Source: Streptococcus suis (GTDB taxonomy: Bacteria > Bacillota > Bacilli > Lactobacillales > Streptococcaceae). Taken from it: a stretch of DNA of 64,000 nt. Positions 8,677-18,074 of this stretch are shown piece after piece. The notes beneath the pieces were generated by a model. The model saw only the letters and a list, made by a program, of their open reading frames with translations. It was not told the origin of the DNA and made no database searches. A program made the translations under genes and the position numbers. Position 1 is the stretch's first letter. Every line of letters starts with the position of its first letter. The stretch covers positions 186,001-250,000 of the forward strand of contig NZ_JAEUXI010000002.1 of NCBI RefSeq assembly GCF_016775005.1. Direction: 5' to 3'.

Positions 8677-11328
8677 TTATTTGATACGACCTGGACGCTC
8701 TTTGTAACCATAGTAAGCATCTTCGATGATTTCTTGCATATGGTCAACCATTGCGAGGCGAGGGTTAGCAGGTGTACATTGGTCTTCATAAGCAAGAAGG
8801 GCCAATTCACGAGAGTGTGCTTTGAGTTCTTTCTCGTCAACACCTTGGTCTTTCAAGTTCATCTTGATACCCAAGCGTTCACCGAGTTCATAGACTGCTT
8901 TCGCGTAAGATGCTACACCTTCTTCTGGCGTTGAAGCTGGGAGTCCAAGCATTTTCGCGATATCTTGATACTTCTCATCTGCACGGTAGTAGTTGTACTT
9001 AGGCCATGTAGCGGTCTTAGCTGGACGAGTACCGTTGTAACGGATGACGTATGGAAGCAAGATAGCGTTGGTACGACCGTGAACAGTGTGGAAACGTCCA
9101 CCAAGTTTGTGGGCCATTGAGTGAGAAATACCCAGGAAGGCGTTGGCAAAGGCCATACCTGCCATTGTAGATGCGTTATGCATTTTCTCACGAGATTCCC
9201 AATCTGCTTCTTTTACAGATTTTTCAAGGTTTTCAAAGACTAACTTGATAGCTTGAAGCGCCAAACCGTCTGTGTAGTCGTTGGCAACAGTAGAAACGTA
9301 AGCTTCTGTCGCGTGAGTCAAGACGTCCATACCTGTATCTGCTGCTACAAAGTCTGGCACACTCATAACAAATGCTGGGTCAACGATGGCAATGGTTGGT
9401 GTCAATGAGTAGTCAGCAAGTGGGTATTTACGGTTGTTTTTCTTATCAGAAATAACAGCAAATGGCGTAACTTCTGAACCAGTACCAGATGTAGTTGGGA
9501 TGCCAACATATTTTGCTTTTTCACCCAATTCTGGGAATTTGAAAGCGCGTTTGCGGATGTCCATGAATTTTTGAACAAGGTCACGGAAGTCCACTTGTGG
9601 TTGCTCGTAGAAGAGCCACATGATTTTCGCAGCATCCATTACAGAACCACCACCGATTGCAATGATTGTGTCTGGTTTGAAGGCTTTCATTGCTTCTGCA
9701 CCGCGTTCGACTGTTGTGATGTCTGGATCTGGTTCAATATCTGAGAAGACGGTGTACATCACTTTGTTTGAGCGAAGTTGCAATTGTTCAATTACACGTT
9801 GAACAAATCCAAGTTTCACAACGACTTCATCGGCTACGATCATGACTTTCTCAACATTTGCCATTACTTGCAAGTATTGAATGGAGTCACGTTCAAAGTA
9901 AATTTTTGATGGAACTTTAAACCATTGCATATTATTTCTCCGTCTTCCTACTTTCTTGATGTTGAGCAAGTTAAGGGCACTTACGTTGTCACTCACTGAG
10001 TTGCGTCCGTAAGAACCACATCCCAAAGTAAGAGATGGAAGGAAGGCGTTGTAAACGTCACCGATCCCACCGAAGGTTGATGGTGAGTTCCAGATAACAC
10101 GGATAGCTTTCACACGTGTACCGAATTCTTTAGCCAAATCTTCGTCAGCTGTGTGGATAGCAGCTGAGTGTCCAAGACCGTGGAATTCAACCATTTGACG
10201 TGCTGCTTCCAGACCTTCTTCACGGCCTTCTACTTTCAAGACAGCGATAACTGGTGACAATTTTTCACGTGTCAAAGGCTCTTTTTCACCGATTTCGGCT
10301 ACTTCTGCCGCCAAGATGTTGGTACCTTCTGGTACTTTGAAGCCAGCTTGTTCCGCAATCCATGCTGCCGGTTTACCAACGATGTCAGCATTCAATTTAC
10401 CTTCTGCACAGTTTTTGCTGTTAGCTTTCACGCCGAAGCAGAATTCTTCCAGAAGGGCTTTTTCTTTCTTATTCACAAAGTAAGTGTGGTAAGACTTGAA
10501 TTCTTCTACAAATTCATCATAGATGTCCTTGTCCACAATAACAGCTTGCTCAGATGCGCAGACCATACCATTGTCAAATGACTTAGACATAACAATATCA
10601 TGAGCTGCTTGACGGATGTTTGCTGATTTTTCCACATAAGCTGGTACGTTACCTGCACCTACCCCAAGGGCTGGTTTGCCGCAAGAGTAAGCTGCACGCA
10701 CCATTGCGTTACCACCTGTCGCAAGAATTGTTGCGATACCATCGTGCTTCATCAACTCTGAAGTTGCTTCCATAGATGGTTTTGTAATCCATTGGATACA
10801 GTTTTCAGGTGCACCTGCTGCTACAGCTGCTTCATAGACAACGCGGGCTGCGTGTGCTGATGATTCTTGTGCAGATGGGTGGAAGGCAAAGACGATTGGG
10901 TTACGTGTTTTAAGAGCGATCAATGATTTGAAGATGGCTGTTGAAGTTGGGTTGGTTGTTGGAGTAACCCCACAGATAACCCCAACTGGCTCTGCAATTA
11001 AGGTCAAACCAGTTACTTCGTCGTCTTCAATCACGCCAACAGTTTTCACACCGCGCATGTTGTTAACAACGTGTTCGCAGGCGAAGAGGTTTTTAGTCGC
11101 CTTATCTTCAAAGACGCCACGGCCAGTTTCTTCATGGGCATGCATGGCCAAGACACCGTGTTGATCCAAGGCAGCTACTGACGCTTTCGCAACGATGTAG
11201 TCAACTTGTTCTTGATCAAGAAGACGGAACTCTTCGAGAGCAACGAGACCTTTTTGCACCAACTCATCAACGTGAGTGCGAGCTTCAGCTAGTTTTTCTT
11301 CTGGTGATACTACTTTTTTATCAGCCAT
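8677..11328 (-). CDS. adhE: Bifunctional acetaldehyde-CoA / alcohol dehydrogenase
   Basis: Reduces acetyl-CoA to acetaldehyde and then ethanol, regenerating NAD+ in mixed-acid fermentation; known AdhE proteins assemble into spirosome filaments. The 883-aa fusion has an N-terminal CoA-acylating aldehyde dehydrogenase domain (about residues 15-440), with the catalytic Cys near residue 257 in DNGMVCASEQ. It is followed by an iron-dependent alcohol dehydrogenase domain (about 460-880) with GGGSVMDAAK and the metal-binding His residues in HSMAHKLGGRFHTVHGRTNA. A GGAGG ribosome site lies seven bases upstream of the ATG. The upstream region carries Rex-like and cre-like sites, which fits redox and carbon control. 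Confidence 0.97.
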   Translation of the reverse strand: MADKKVVSPEEKLAEARTHVDELVQKGLVALEEFRLLDQEQVDYIVAKASVAALDQHGVLAMHAHEETGRGVFEDKATKNLFACEHVVNNMRGVKTVGVIEDDEVTGLTLIAEPVGVICGVTPTTNPTSTAIFKSLIALKTRNPIVFAFHPSAQESSAHAARVVYEAAVAAGAPENCIQWITKPSMEATSELMKHDGIATILATGGNAMVRAAYSCGKPALGVGAGNVPAYVEKSANIRQAAHDIVMSKSFDNGMVCASEQAVIVDKDIYDEFVEEFKSYHTYFVNKKEKALLEEFCFGVKANSKNCAEGKLNADIVGKPAAWIAEQAGFKVPEGTNILAAEVAEIGEKEPLTREKLSPVIAVLKVEGREEGLEAARQMVEFHGLGHSAAIHTADEDLAKEFGTRVKAIRVIWNSPSTFGGIGDVYNAFLPSLTLGCGSYGRNSVSDNVSALNLLNIKKVGRRRNNMQWFKVPSKIYFERDSIQYLQVMANVEKVMIVADEVVVKLGFVQRVIEQLQLRSNKVMYTVFSDIEPDPDITTVERGAEAMKAFKPDTIIAIGGGSVMDAAKIMWLFYEQPQVDFRDLVQKFMDIRKRAFKFPELGEKAKYVGIPTTSGTGSEVTPFAVISDKKNNRKYPLADYSLTPTIAIVDPAFVMSVPDFVAADTGMDVLTHATEAYVSTVANDYTDGLALQAIKLVFENLEKSVKEADWESREKMHNASTMAGMAFANAFLGISHSMAHKLGGRFHTVHGRTNAILLPYVIRYNGTRPAKTATWPKYNYYRADEKYQDIAKMLGLPASTPEEGVASYAKAVYELGERLGIKMNLKDQGVDEKELKAHSRELALLAYEDQCTPANPRLAMVDHMQEIIEDAYYGYKERPGRIK

Positions 11329-11368
11329 TGGGATTCCTCCAAAATGTTCTTTTTCTAGTCAACTTCAT

Positions 11369-11386
11369 TTGTTAACTTTTTCACAA
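11369..11386. promoter_or_regulatory. Candidate Rex box 1 (adhE)
   Basis: TTGTTAACTTTTTCACAA matches the Rex operator TTGTGAAANNTTTCACAA at 14 of 16 fixed positions. It lies just downstream of the -10 element, where binding of the NADH-sensing repressor would block transcription. Confidence 0.65.
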
Positions 11387-11390
11387 ATAT

Positions 11391-11419
11391 ATTCTACACC
11401 ATCTTCTTGGATTTGTAAA
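11391..11419 (-). promoter_or_regulatory. adhE promoter
   Basis: On the minus strand, a TTTACA -35 box (11414-11419) and a TAGAAT -10 box (11391-11396) are separated by exactly 17 bases. They lie about 65 bp upstream of the adhE start codon and are flanked by Rex-like sites. Confidence 0.7.
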
Positions 11420-11423
11420 GAGT

Positions 11424-11441
11424 TTGTTAAAAATTTCACAA
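11424..11441. promoter_or_regulatory. Candidate Rex box 2 (adhE)
   Basis: TTGTTAAAAATTTCACAA differs from the Rex consensus at one fixed position and lies immediately upstream of the -35 box. Confidence 0.7.
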
Positions 11442-11455
11442 ATTTTTCCAGTTGC

Positions 11456-11473
11456 TTGTGAAATTTTCCGCAA
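11456..11473. promoter_or_regulatory. Candidate Rex box 3 (adhE)
   Basis: TTGTGAAATTTTCCGCAA matches the Rex consensus except at two positions in the right half. Further TTTGTGAAA and TTTCACAAG half-sites follow at about 11507-11516 and 11537-11545. Confidence 0.5.
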
Positions 11474-11565
11474 GATTCCTTTTGTTTTAGGGTTTCCAGT
11501 CCTAGTTTGTGAAAGAGATTTTGCTGAATTCTTGGATTTCACAAGACTTTTTTGAAATCTCAAAA

Positions 11566-11584
11566 ATGATAGCGCTTACTATCA
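11566..11584. promoter_or_regulatory. Candidate cre (CcpA) site upstream of adhE
   Basis: ATGATAGCGCTTACT matches the cre consensus WTGNAANCGNWNNCW with one mismatch and sits in the inverted repeat TGATAG...CTATCA. It is about 150 bp upstream of the adhE -35 box. A near twin precedes the formate channel gene. Confidence 0.5.
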
Positions 11585-11631
11585 GTATATCAAATCCACT
11601 CTGTCTTTTCAATCTGTTTTTCGAACAGAAA

Positions 11632-11658
11632 AAAGCAGCGCCTTAGGCTACTGCTTCT
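11632..11658 (-). terminator. Terminator at the hisS 3' end
   Basis: On the minus strand an imperfect stem AAGCAGTAGCC/GGCGCTGCTT overlaps the last hisS codons and is followed by six U. Confidence 0.6.
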
Positions 11659-12931
11659 CCAATGCTTCTAAAATACTTGCGAAATCTGTTTTGAGTGTCT
11701 CTAAACTTGTTTCAACTTGACTTCTTGTCTGGTTATTTTTCACCACAACCTGTCCAGATTCGATTTCACTACCACCCAGGGCAATGATGGCCTTAGCGCC
11801 AAAGACATCTGCTGACTTAAACTGGGCTTTGAGCTTGCGGTCAAGGTAATCTCGCTCTGCTCGGAAGCCTTGCTTGCGGATGGCTTGAACCAACTCAAGC
11901 GCTCCGCCATTGGCCTCCTGACCTAAAACTGCGATGTAGACATCTAGCTGGGTGTCGAGAGGGAGCTCGATGCCTTGCTTTTCAAGGACTAGGATGAGGC
12001 GCTCAATCCCCATGCCAAAGCCAAAAGCTGGTGTTTCAGGTCCGCCAAAGTAGGTCACCAAACCATCATAACGACCGCCGGCACAGATGGTCAGGTCATT
12101 ACCGCCTACCTCGGTCATAAACTCGAAAATAGTATGATTATAGTAGTCCAAACCACGCACCATGTTGGTGTCAATCACATAAGCAATGCCTAAGCTATCC
12201 AACATAGTCTTAACCGCTTCAAAGTGGGCAGTACTTTCTTCATCCAGATAGTCCAAGATGGACGGTGCATTTTCCACTGCAACCTTGTCTTCTTTTTCCT
12301 TGGAATCCAACACACGCAAGGGGTTTTCTTCTAGACGGCGCTGGCTATCCTTGGAAAGCTGGTCCTTGAGCGGTGTCAGGTAGTCAATCAGGGCCTGACG
12401 GTAAGCAGCACGGCTCTCTGGATTGCCCAGACTGTTGAGGTGGAGGCGGATATTTTGAATCCCCAACTCCTCAAAGAAGTGGTAGGCCATGGCAATGGTT
12501 TCCACATCTGTCGCTGGATTGCTGGAGCCGAAGCACTCGACACCAATCTGGTGGAACTGACGCAAACGACCTGCCTGCGGACGCTCATAGCGGAACATAG
12601 GGCCCATATAGTAGAATTTAGCTGGTTTTTGCACTTCTGGAGCAAAGAGCTTATTTTCTACATAAGAACGAACAACCGGTGCCGTACCTTCTGGACGGAG
12701 GGTGATATGACGCTCTCCCTTGTCATAGAAATCGTACATCTCCTTGGTCACAATGTCTGTCGTATCGCCAACCGAACGGCTGATCACCTCGTAATGCTCG
12801 AAGATTGGTGTGCGAATCTCAGCATAATTGTACTGTTTAAAAATGCTGCGGGTAAAGTTTTCCACATACTGCCATTTGGCAGAATCCTGCGGTAGTAAAT
12901 CCTGTGTTCCTTTAGGTTTTTGTAGTTTCAT
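11648..12931 (-). CDS. hisS: Histidyl-tRNA synthetase
   Basis: Class II aminoacyl-tRNA synthetase charging tRNA-His. The 427-aa form starting [14 protein letters not shown] has the usual length. Motif 2 is visible in [23 protein letters not shown], split here only to name its FRYERPQ core; the His-specific segments are [13 protein letters not shown] and motif 3 [11 protein letters not shown]-terminal anticodon-binding domain follows from about residue 325. An upstream in-frame ATG at 12943 would add MRNS; its ribosome site is also weak, so the exact start is uncertain. No T-box leader is apparent upstream. Confidence 0.96.
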   Translation of the reverse strand: MKLQKPKGTQDLLPQDSAKWQYVENFTRSIFKQYNYAEIRTPIFEHYEVISRSVGDTTDIVTKEMYDFYDKGERHITLRPEGTAPVVRSYVENKLFAPEVQKPAKFYYMGPMFRYERPQAGRLRQFHQIGVECFGSSNPATDVETIAMAYHFFEELGIQNIRLHLNSLGNPESRAAYRQALIDYLTPLKDQLSKDSQRRLEENPLRVLDSKEKEDKVAVENAPSILDYLDEESTAHFEAVKTMLDSLGIAYVIDTNMVRGLDYYNHTIFEFMTEVGGNDLTICAGGRYDGLVTYFGGPETPAFGFGMGIERLILVLEKQGIELPLDTQLDVYIAVLGQEANGGALELVQAIRKQGFRAERDYLDRKLKAQFKSADVFGAKAIIALGGSEIESGQVVVKNNQTRSQVETSLETLKTDFASILEALEKQ

Positions 12932-13005
12932 GGAATTTCTCATTTCTCTAAATCTTGTCCTTTATTTTATCATATTTTGGGCTTTTTTGGAAATGGCAGA
13001 GCAGA

Positions 13006-13031
13006 CAAAAAGCCGTGCCTACTGACACGAC
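13006..13031 (-). terminator. Terminator of the DUF4230 gene
   Basis: GTCGTG (13026-13031) pairs with CACGGC (13012-13017), followed on the minus strand by a U run. It lies just downstream of the gene's stop codon. Confidence 0.7.
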
Positions 13032-13044
13032 CTTGTTTAAAAAG

Positions 13045-13746
13045 CTATTTCTTGTCTACAATCTGGAAATTCAAGTCGGCCACTTCGATCTCAACTTCAA
13101 GTTTTTCTTCTGAATTGAGATTGAGGAGGTTTTCTAAGGCTGTTTCTGCAAAGGCCGCTACTTTTTCTTGGCGTTCCGCATCATTCAACACTTCCTCACT
13201 TGTCTTGTAAATGGCTTCTTGGGATTTATCATTTAGAAATTCCTGAGCCTTTTGTCCAGAAGTGAAAGCATCCACTGCCTTATCTATAAGACCATTGCTA
13301 TTGTTGCTGATTTTGATTGCTCCATGTTGCTGAGAATCAACTTCGACAAGAACAGGTTTCTTGAAGGTTAAGGTATTGTTTTGAATCTGAACATCTGACT
13401 GGCCAATCCCTTCCAAGACCAACTTGAACTCAGTCTGCACAGGAATATCAACAGACATTTCACGTCCAACAAAGAGCTTGGTAATAGGCTCAGTCCAGTC
13501 TGGCCAATCTTTTAATTGATTGTTCTCAAAGGTCTGGTTGGCAGTCGTATCCACCTCGGCACCTGCTACAACCAGCTTGCTTTCCGCTTCAAACTTCTTA
13601 ATGACAAACTCATATTGAACCTTGTGGGTTCCTTGGAACAATGCTAGAATACTATTTCTAAACCAGAAAATCCCTACCCCTAAAACCAGCAACAAGACCA
13701 AGAGGCTAGCCAACTTTTTCGCAAAAAACTTTCCAACTGTTTTCAT
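13045..13746 (-). CDS. DUF4230 domain membrane-anchored protein
   Basis: A 233-residue protein with one N-terminal transmembrane helix (about residues 11-31, LASLLVLLLVLGVGIFWF) and an extracellular domain of the DUF4230 type. Recognisable parts are the YEFVIKKFEAESKLVVAGAE region, followed by a beta-rich part and a C-terminal helical stretch ending in a charged tail. The frame opens at 13761, but the ATG at 13746 has a GGAG site six bases upstream and gives MKTVGKFFAKK. The family has no established function. It is monocistronic, with its own terminator. Confidence 0.8.
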   Translation of the reverse strand: MKTVGKFFAKKLASLLVLLLVLGVGIFWFRNSILALFQGTHKVQYEFVIKKFEAESKLVVAGAEVDTTANQTFENNQLKDWPDWTEPITKLFVGREMSVDIPVQTEFKLVLEGIGQSDVQIQNNTLTFKKPVLVEVDSQQHGAIKISNNSNGLIDKAVDAFTSGQKAQEFLNDKSQEAIYKTSEEVLNDAERQEKVAAFAETALENLLNLNSEEKLEVEIEVADLNFQIVDKK

Positions 13747-13919
13747 ACATTTCTCCTTCATACTTGAATAATTGGAACTCGTCCTATAACCATTATATAT
13801 ATATATATGCTGTCAAGTGAATTTTGTGACTTTTTGAACATTATAGCAAAATTTCTTTAGGTGGGAATTTAGCAATAAAATTTGGTGAATAAAATTTTAA
13901 AAAAAATCTGTCAAGTAAC

Positions 13920-13948
13920 TTTACTTTACAAAAAACTTTTGTTATACT
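13920..13948 (+). promoter_or_regulatory. rpmF-rpmG promoter
   Basis: TTTACT (13920-13925) and TATACT (13943-13948) are spaced by 17 bases, and TG one base upstream of the -10 makes it an extended -10 promoter. A small AGGG/CCCT hairpin (about 13990-14003) precedes the rpmF ribosome site. Confidence 0.75.
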
Positions 13949-14028
13949 GTTAAAGTTGACGAAAGTCATACGCACTATTTTAGATTTAAAAGGGGCTTAG
14001 CCCTGACATTTAATGGAGGAAGAAAGAA

Positions 14029-14211
14029 ATGGCAGTACCTGCACGTCGCACTTCAAAAGCGAAGAAAAACAAACGTCGTACTCACTATAAAGTAGCAGCT
14101 CCAACTGTGAAATTTGATGAAACTACTGGAGATTACTCACGTTCACACCGTGTATCTTTGAAAGGATACTACAAAGGACGTAAAATCGCTAAGGCTGCTT
14201 CAGCTGAATAA
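14029..14211 (+). CDS. rpmF: 50S ribosomal protein L32
   Basis: Small basic large-subunit protein of 60 aa with the typical N-terminus [20 protein letters not shown] and the segment [17 protein letters not shown]. It lacks the Cys pairs of zinc-binding L32 versions. A strong GGAGGAAGAAAG ribosome site precedes it. It is followed 15 bases later by rpmG in the same transcript. Confidence 0.97.
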
Positions 14212-14226
14212 TAGAAGGGAGATACC

Positions 14227-14376
14227 ATGCGCGTAAATATTACACTTGAACACAAAGAATCTGGTGAGCGTTTGTACCTTACTTCAAAAAACAAACGTAA
14301 CACTCCAGACCGTCTTCAATTGAAAAAATACTCACCAAAATTGCGTAAGCACGTGATTTTTACTGAGGTGAAATAG
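14227..14376 (+). CDS. rpmG: 50S ribosomal protein L33, cysteine-free type
   Basis: A 49-aa L33 beginning [17 protein letters not shown] and ending [10 protein letters not shown], with a GAAGGGAG ribosome site. It has no cysteines, so it is the zinc-independent C-minus form. The final codons TTT ACT GAG GTG AAA TAG are repeated, with three synonymous changes, at 29847-29864. The 3' end is therefore the integration site of the island that follows, and the present tail was probably supplied by the incoming element without changing the protein. Confidence 0.96.
   Translation: MRVNITLEHKESGERLYLTSKNKRNTPDRLQLKKYSPKLRKHVIFTEVK
14359..14376 (+). other. Left attachment site (attL) in the rpmG 3' end
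   Basis: TTTACTGAGGTGAAATAG matches TTTACTGAAGTAAAATAA at 29847-29864 in 15 of 18 positions, with an identical TTTACTGA core. The copies bracket the island. Allowing some divergence outside the crossover core is normal for tyrosine-integrase sites. Confidence 0.8.
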
Positions 14377-14471
14377 GGATTCACTACACGTCAATAGACG
14401 GTAGAAACCTTGATTTAATGCGATTTTTGAAAGATGAACTTTCATTACATTGCAGTACAAATCAGTCGAAT

Positions 14472-14495
14472 CACTACCTTTTTCACTACCTTTTT
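14472..14495 (+). repeat. Paired TCACTACC repeats, left end
   Basis: Two direct copies of TCACTACCTTTTT lie about 95 bp inside the left attachment site. The same pair in the same orientation lies near the right end (29743-29766). Position and spacing suggest arm-type binding sites for the integrase N-terminal domain. Confidence 0.55.
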
Positions 14496-14512
14496 TGAAA
14501 TAAGATTTTGAT

Positions 14513-14527
14513 TCGGATAAGTAATAA
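14513..14527 (+). repeat. 15-bp sequence repeated inverted before the integrase gene
   Basis: TCGGATAAGTAATAA here is the exact reverse complement of 28443-28457, just upstream of int. It abuts the terminator that follows. Confidence 0.6.
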
Positions 14528-14562
14528 ACCCCACTGGCTAATGAAAGTCAGTGGGGTTTTTG
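14527..14562. terminator. Bidirectional terminator at the left end of the island
   Basis: AACCCCACTG (14527-14536) pairs with CAGTGGGGTT (14549-14558), with T and A runs on either side. It can stop rpmFG transcription entering the island and terminate the metallophosphoesterase transcript on the other strand. Confidence 0.85.
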
Positions 14563-14583
14563 AGTGATTGGGAAAGAGCAAAG

Positions 14584-15423
14584 TTACTGATTAACAAGAT
14601 CTACAACGATAATTTCTGGGCGATTAAAAAATCTTGGTACTCGTGTAGATTCTTTGGCCAGACCCCTGCTTACAATAAAATACGAGTTTCCAAATTCATA
14701 TAAACCACCTGCATATTTCGGAAAAAATCCTTGATTCGGCGCAAATACACCATTAACCAAATATGGTACTCTCCATTGTCCTCCATGCGCATGACCTGAT
14801 AATACTAAATCAAATCCATACTTTTGATACGTATCAACTAGTTCTGGGCGGTGCGCTAGTAAAATTTGAAAATCGGTACTTATTTGCTTCCCTTTTATGT
14901 CTTCAAGTTGGTCTAGCAAATTCACACTAGTATCATACTTTTGAAAATATTCAGGATCGTCAATGCCTGAAATAGTGATTGACTGCCCCCTTATATCAAC
15001 TCTACTAGTATTTCCAGATAATATGGCTACATTCTGTTGTCGCAGATGTTCTAGCATCTGTTCATATCGATTACTCCATATTTCATGATTACCTGACACA
15101 TAGTAAGTATGATTAAATTTACTTAGCCCGCTCAACAATTCTAGTGTTTTTCTGTCCGAAAGTTCATCATCAAAAATATCTCCACCTAATAAAATGATAT
15201 CTGGGCTTTCTTTCTCTAATACTTCCAAGATTTGTATCTGGTTTTTACCGTAATTTGATGAGTGTAAATCAGTAATTAGAGCAAGTCTGATTGGCTGAGA
15301 TATTTTGTGACTAACAAGCCTGTAATGAGTTACCTGAAGCCGACTGTCAAAACCTAAAGCAAGAAAAACAAGGATACAAATAAGAATAAACCATCGTGGC
15401 TTACTATTTTTTAGTTTTTTCAT
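14584..15423 (-). CDS. Metallophosphoesterase (YkuE/YaeI type)
   Basis: A 279-aa calcineurin-like phosphoesterase with one N-terminal membrane helix (about residues 10-27) and the catalytic domain outside. The five metal-binding motifs are visible: ITDLHSSNYG, LLGGDIFDD, VSGNHEIW, LLAHRPE and LSGHAHGGQ. Relatives act on lipid- or nucleotide-linked phosphates, but the substrate here is unknown. It is the last gene of the minus-strand lac region, about 50 bp after lacX, and may be cotranscribed with it. A link to lactose use cannot be seen. Confidence 0.88.
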   Translation of the reverse strand: MKKLKNSKPRWFILICILVFLALGFDSRLQVTHYRLVSHKISQPIRLALITDLHSSNYGKNQIQILEVLEKESPDIILLGGDIFDDELSDRKTLELLSGLSKFNHTYYVSGNHEIWSNRYEQMLEHLRQQNVAILSGNTSRVDIRGQSITISGIDDPEYFQKYDTSVNLLDQLEDIKGKQISTDFQILLAHRPELVDTYQKYGFDLVLSGHAHGGQWRVPYLVNGVFAPNQGFFPKYAGGLYEFGNSYFIVSRGLAKESTRVPRFFNRPEIIVVDLVNQ

Positions 15424-15474
15424 TATATGAACTATTTTACCAAATTTCTGTAACGAGCAAACATTTTCAAAAGT

Positions 15475-16368
15475 TTACTCAATAATAATATCAAAATATT
15501 TTGTATCAACTTCTTTTGGAGCGACGTAACTAATATTTCGTTTGGTATTGAATATATCAGATTCTTCCAGTGATGTAGAGAGTCCACTCCATGGCTCTAA
15601 AGCGATAAAGGGACTCTGATTTGTAGTTGACCAAATCACTAAATATGGAAAATCATCAAATGCAATCGAAAGAGTCTTCTGATGATTTTTAGATTTCAAA
15701 GATACCTTTCGTGATGCTAATTGATCCAATGTTATAGCATCATGCTCAAACAGTTGATAGGACAAGTCCAAGGTCTTTTGATTTTCCAAGAATGAACGGC
15801 GATCTCGCAGATCAAGTAAACCAGTTTCTGGAAAACTTCTAGGTACTGTACAAGATTCTACTTTTTCAAATTCTAAATAATAGTCTTCATAACTCTCACC
15901 ATCCAACAAGGGACAATTAAAACCTGGGTGACCCCCAATAAAGTAAGGTAGCTTTCTATGTCCTTCAAGATTTTTCACTCGATATTCGGTTCGGATTGTA
16001 TTACCAAGTAGTGAGTAATTAATGGAAAGTTCAAATTCAAATGGGTAATTTTTTACGGTTTCCTCATTTGATGAAATAGAAAATTCCAAAGAATTTTCGG
16101 TTCTCCTTACATTTTTGAACATCATTTTTCGCACAAGTCCATGCCTTGGAATTGTACCTGTAAATGTCGGTCTTTCTGCAGGTTCATAGATAGCCCAATC
16201 ATTTCGTAAACTTCCACAAATTGGAAATAGAACTGGTGCTTGACCGCTCCAATAGGTCGGATCTCCTTGCCAAAGATACTCGACACCATCATTATCTTTA
16301 ATTGAAATAATTTGCCCACCTAATTCAGAAAATTGTACTGTTAAGTTCTCATTTTTTAATTCAAGCAT
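15475..16368 (-). CDS. lacX: Aldose 1-epimerase family protein LacX
   Basis: Galactose mutarotase-like protein of 297 aa, of the kind found at the end of streptococcal and lactococcal lac operons. It shows the family residues in TGTIPRHGLVRK, FIGGHPGFNCP and the late FIALEPWSGLS. A GGGAGG ribosome site lies upstream. In this pathway it probably equilibrates sugar or sugar-phosphate anomers; LacX has no firmly established substrate. A hairpin between lacG and lacX may lower its expression. Confidence 0.88.
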   Translation of the reverse strand: MLELKNENLTVQFSELGGQIISIKDNDGVEYLWQGDPTYWSGQAPVLFPICGSLRNDWAIYEPAERPTFTGTIPRHGLVRKMMFKNVRRTENSLEFSISSNEETVKNYPFEFELSINYSLLGNTIRTEYRVKNLEGHRKLPYFIGGHPGFNCPLLDGESYEDYYLEFEKVESCTVPRSFPETGLLDLRDRRSFLENQKTLDLSYQLFEHDAITLDQLASRKVSLKSKNHQKTLSIAFDDFPYLVIWSTTNQSPFIALEPWSGLSTSLEESDIFNTKRNISYVAPKEVDTKYFDIIIE

Positions 16369-16392
16369 AAAAACTGCCTCCCTTATATGAAA

Positions 16393-16425
16393 ACAAGGAT
16401 GCTAACTTGAGCTAGGCATCCTTGT
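16393..16425 (-). terminator. Hairpin between lacG and lacX
   Basis: ACAAGGATGC and GCATCCTTGT form a perfect 10-bp stem, followed on the minus strand by TTTC only. It is a likely partial terminator or processing site. Confidence 0.55.
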
Positions 16426-16432
16426 ATTATTT

Positions 16433-17890
<1,458 letters not shown>

Positions 17891-17912
17891 TCACTCCCTC
17901 CCCTTTTGATTA

Positions 17913-18074
17913 AGAACCTGTATTCACAAGTGAAGTGCTTGTATATAAGAGATAGTTTTTCGCTAATCAAGGCAGTTTTTTGAGGGAATACTGACTGTAT
18001 TTTGAAAAAAACTAACGATGAGTAGCTGAAAAACTAGCCTTAGATGGAAGTGCTGAACTGTGAATACAGGTTCT
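17913..18074. mobile_element. MITE-like element with 16-bp terminal inverted repeats
   Basis: AGAACCTGTATTCACA (17913-17928) is perfectly inverted as TGTGAATACAGGTTCT (18059-18074). The 162-bp unit has no ORF, and its right end reaches the lacE stop codon. No clear target duplication is visible and no second copy was found in the window. It could equally be a large intramolecular hairpin used as a processing or termination signal between lacE and lacG. Confidence 0.55.

Noticed and set aside
12944-13005. T-box leader for hisS
   Set aside because: The space upstream is short and shows neither the T-box sequence nor a specifier-loop structure.
13796-13809. TATATATATATATA tract upstream of rpmF
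   Set aside because: Simple AT repeat on the promoter side of the DUF4230 gene; no partner element, so treated as low-complexity DNA.
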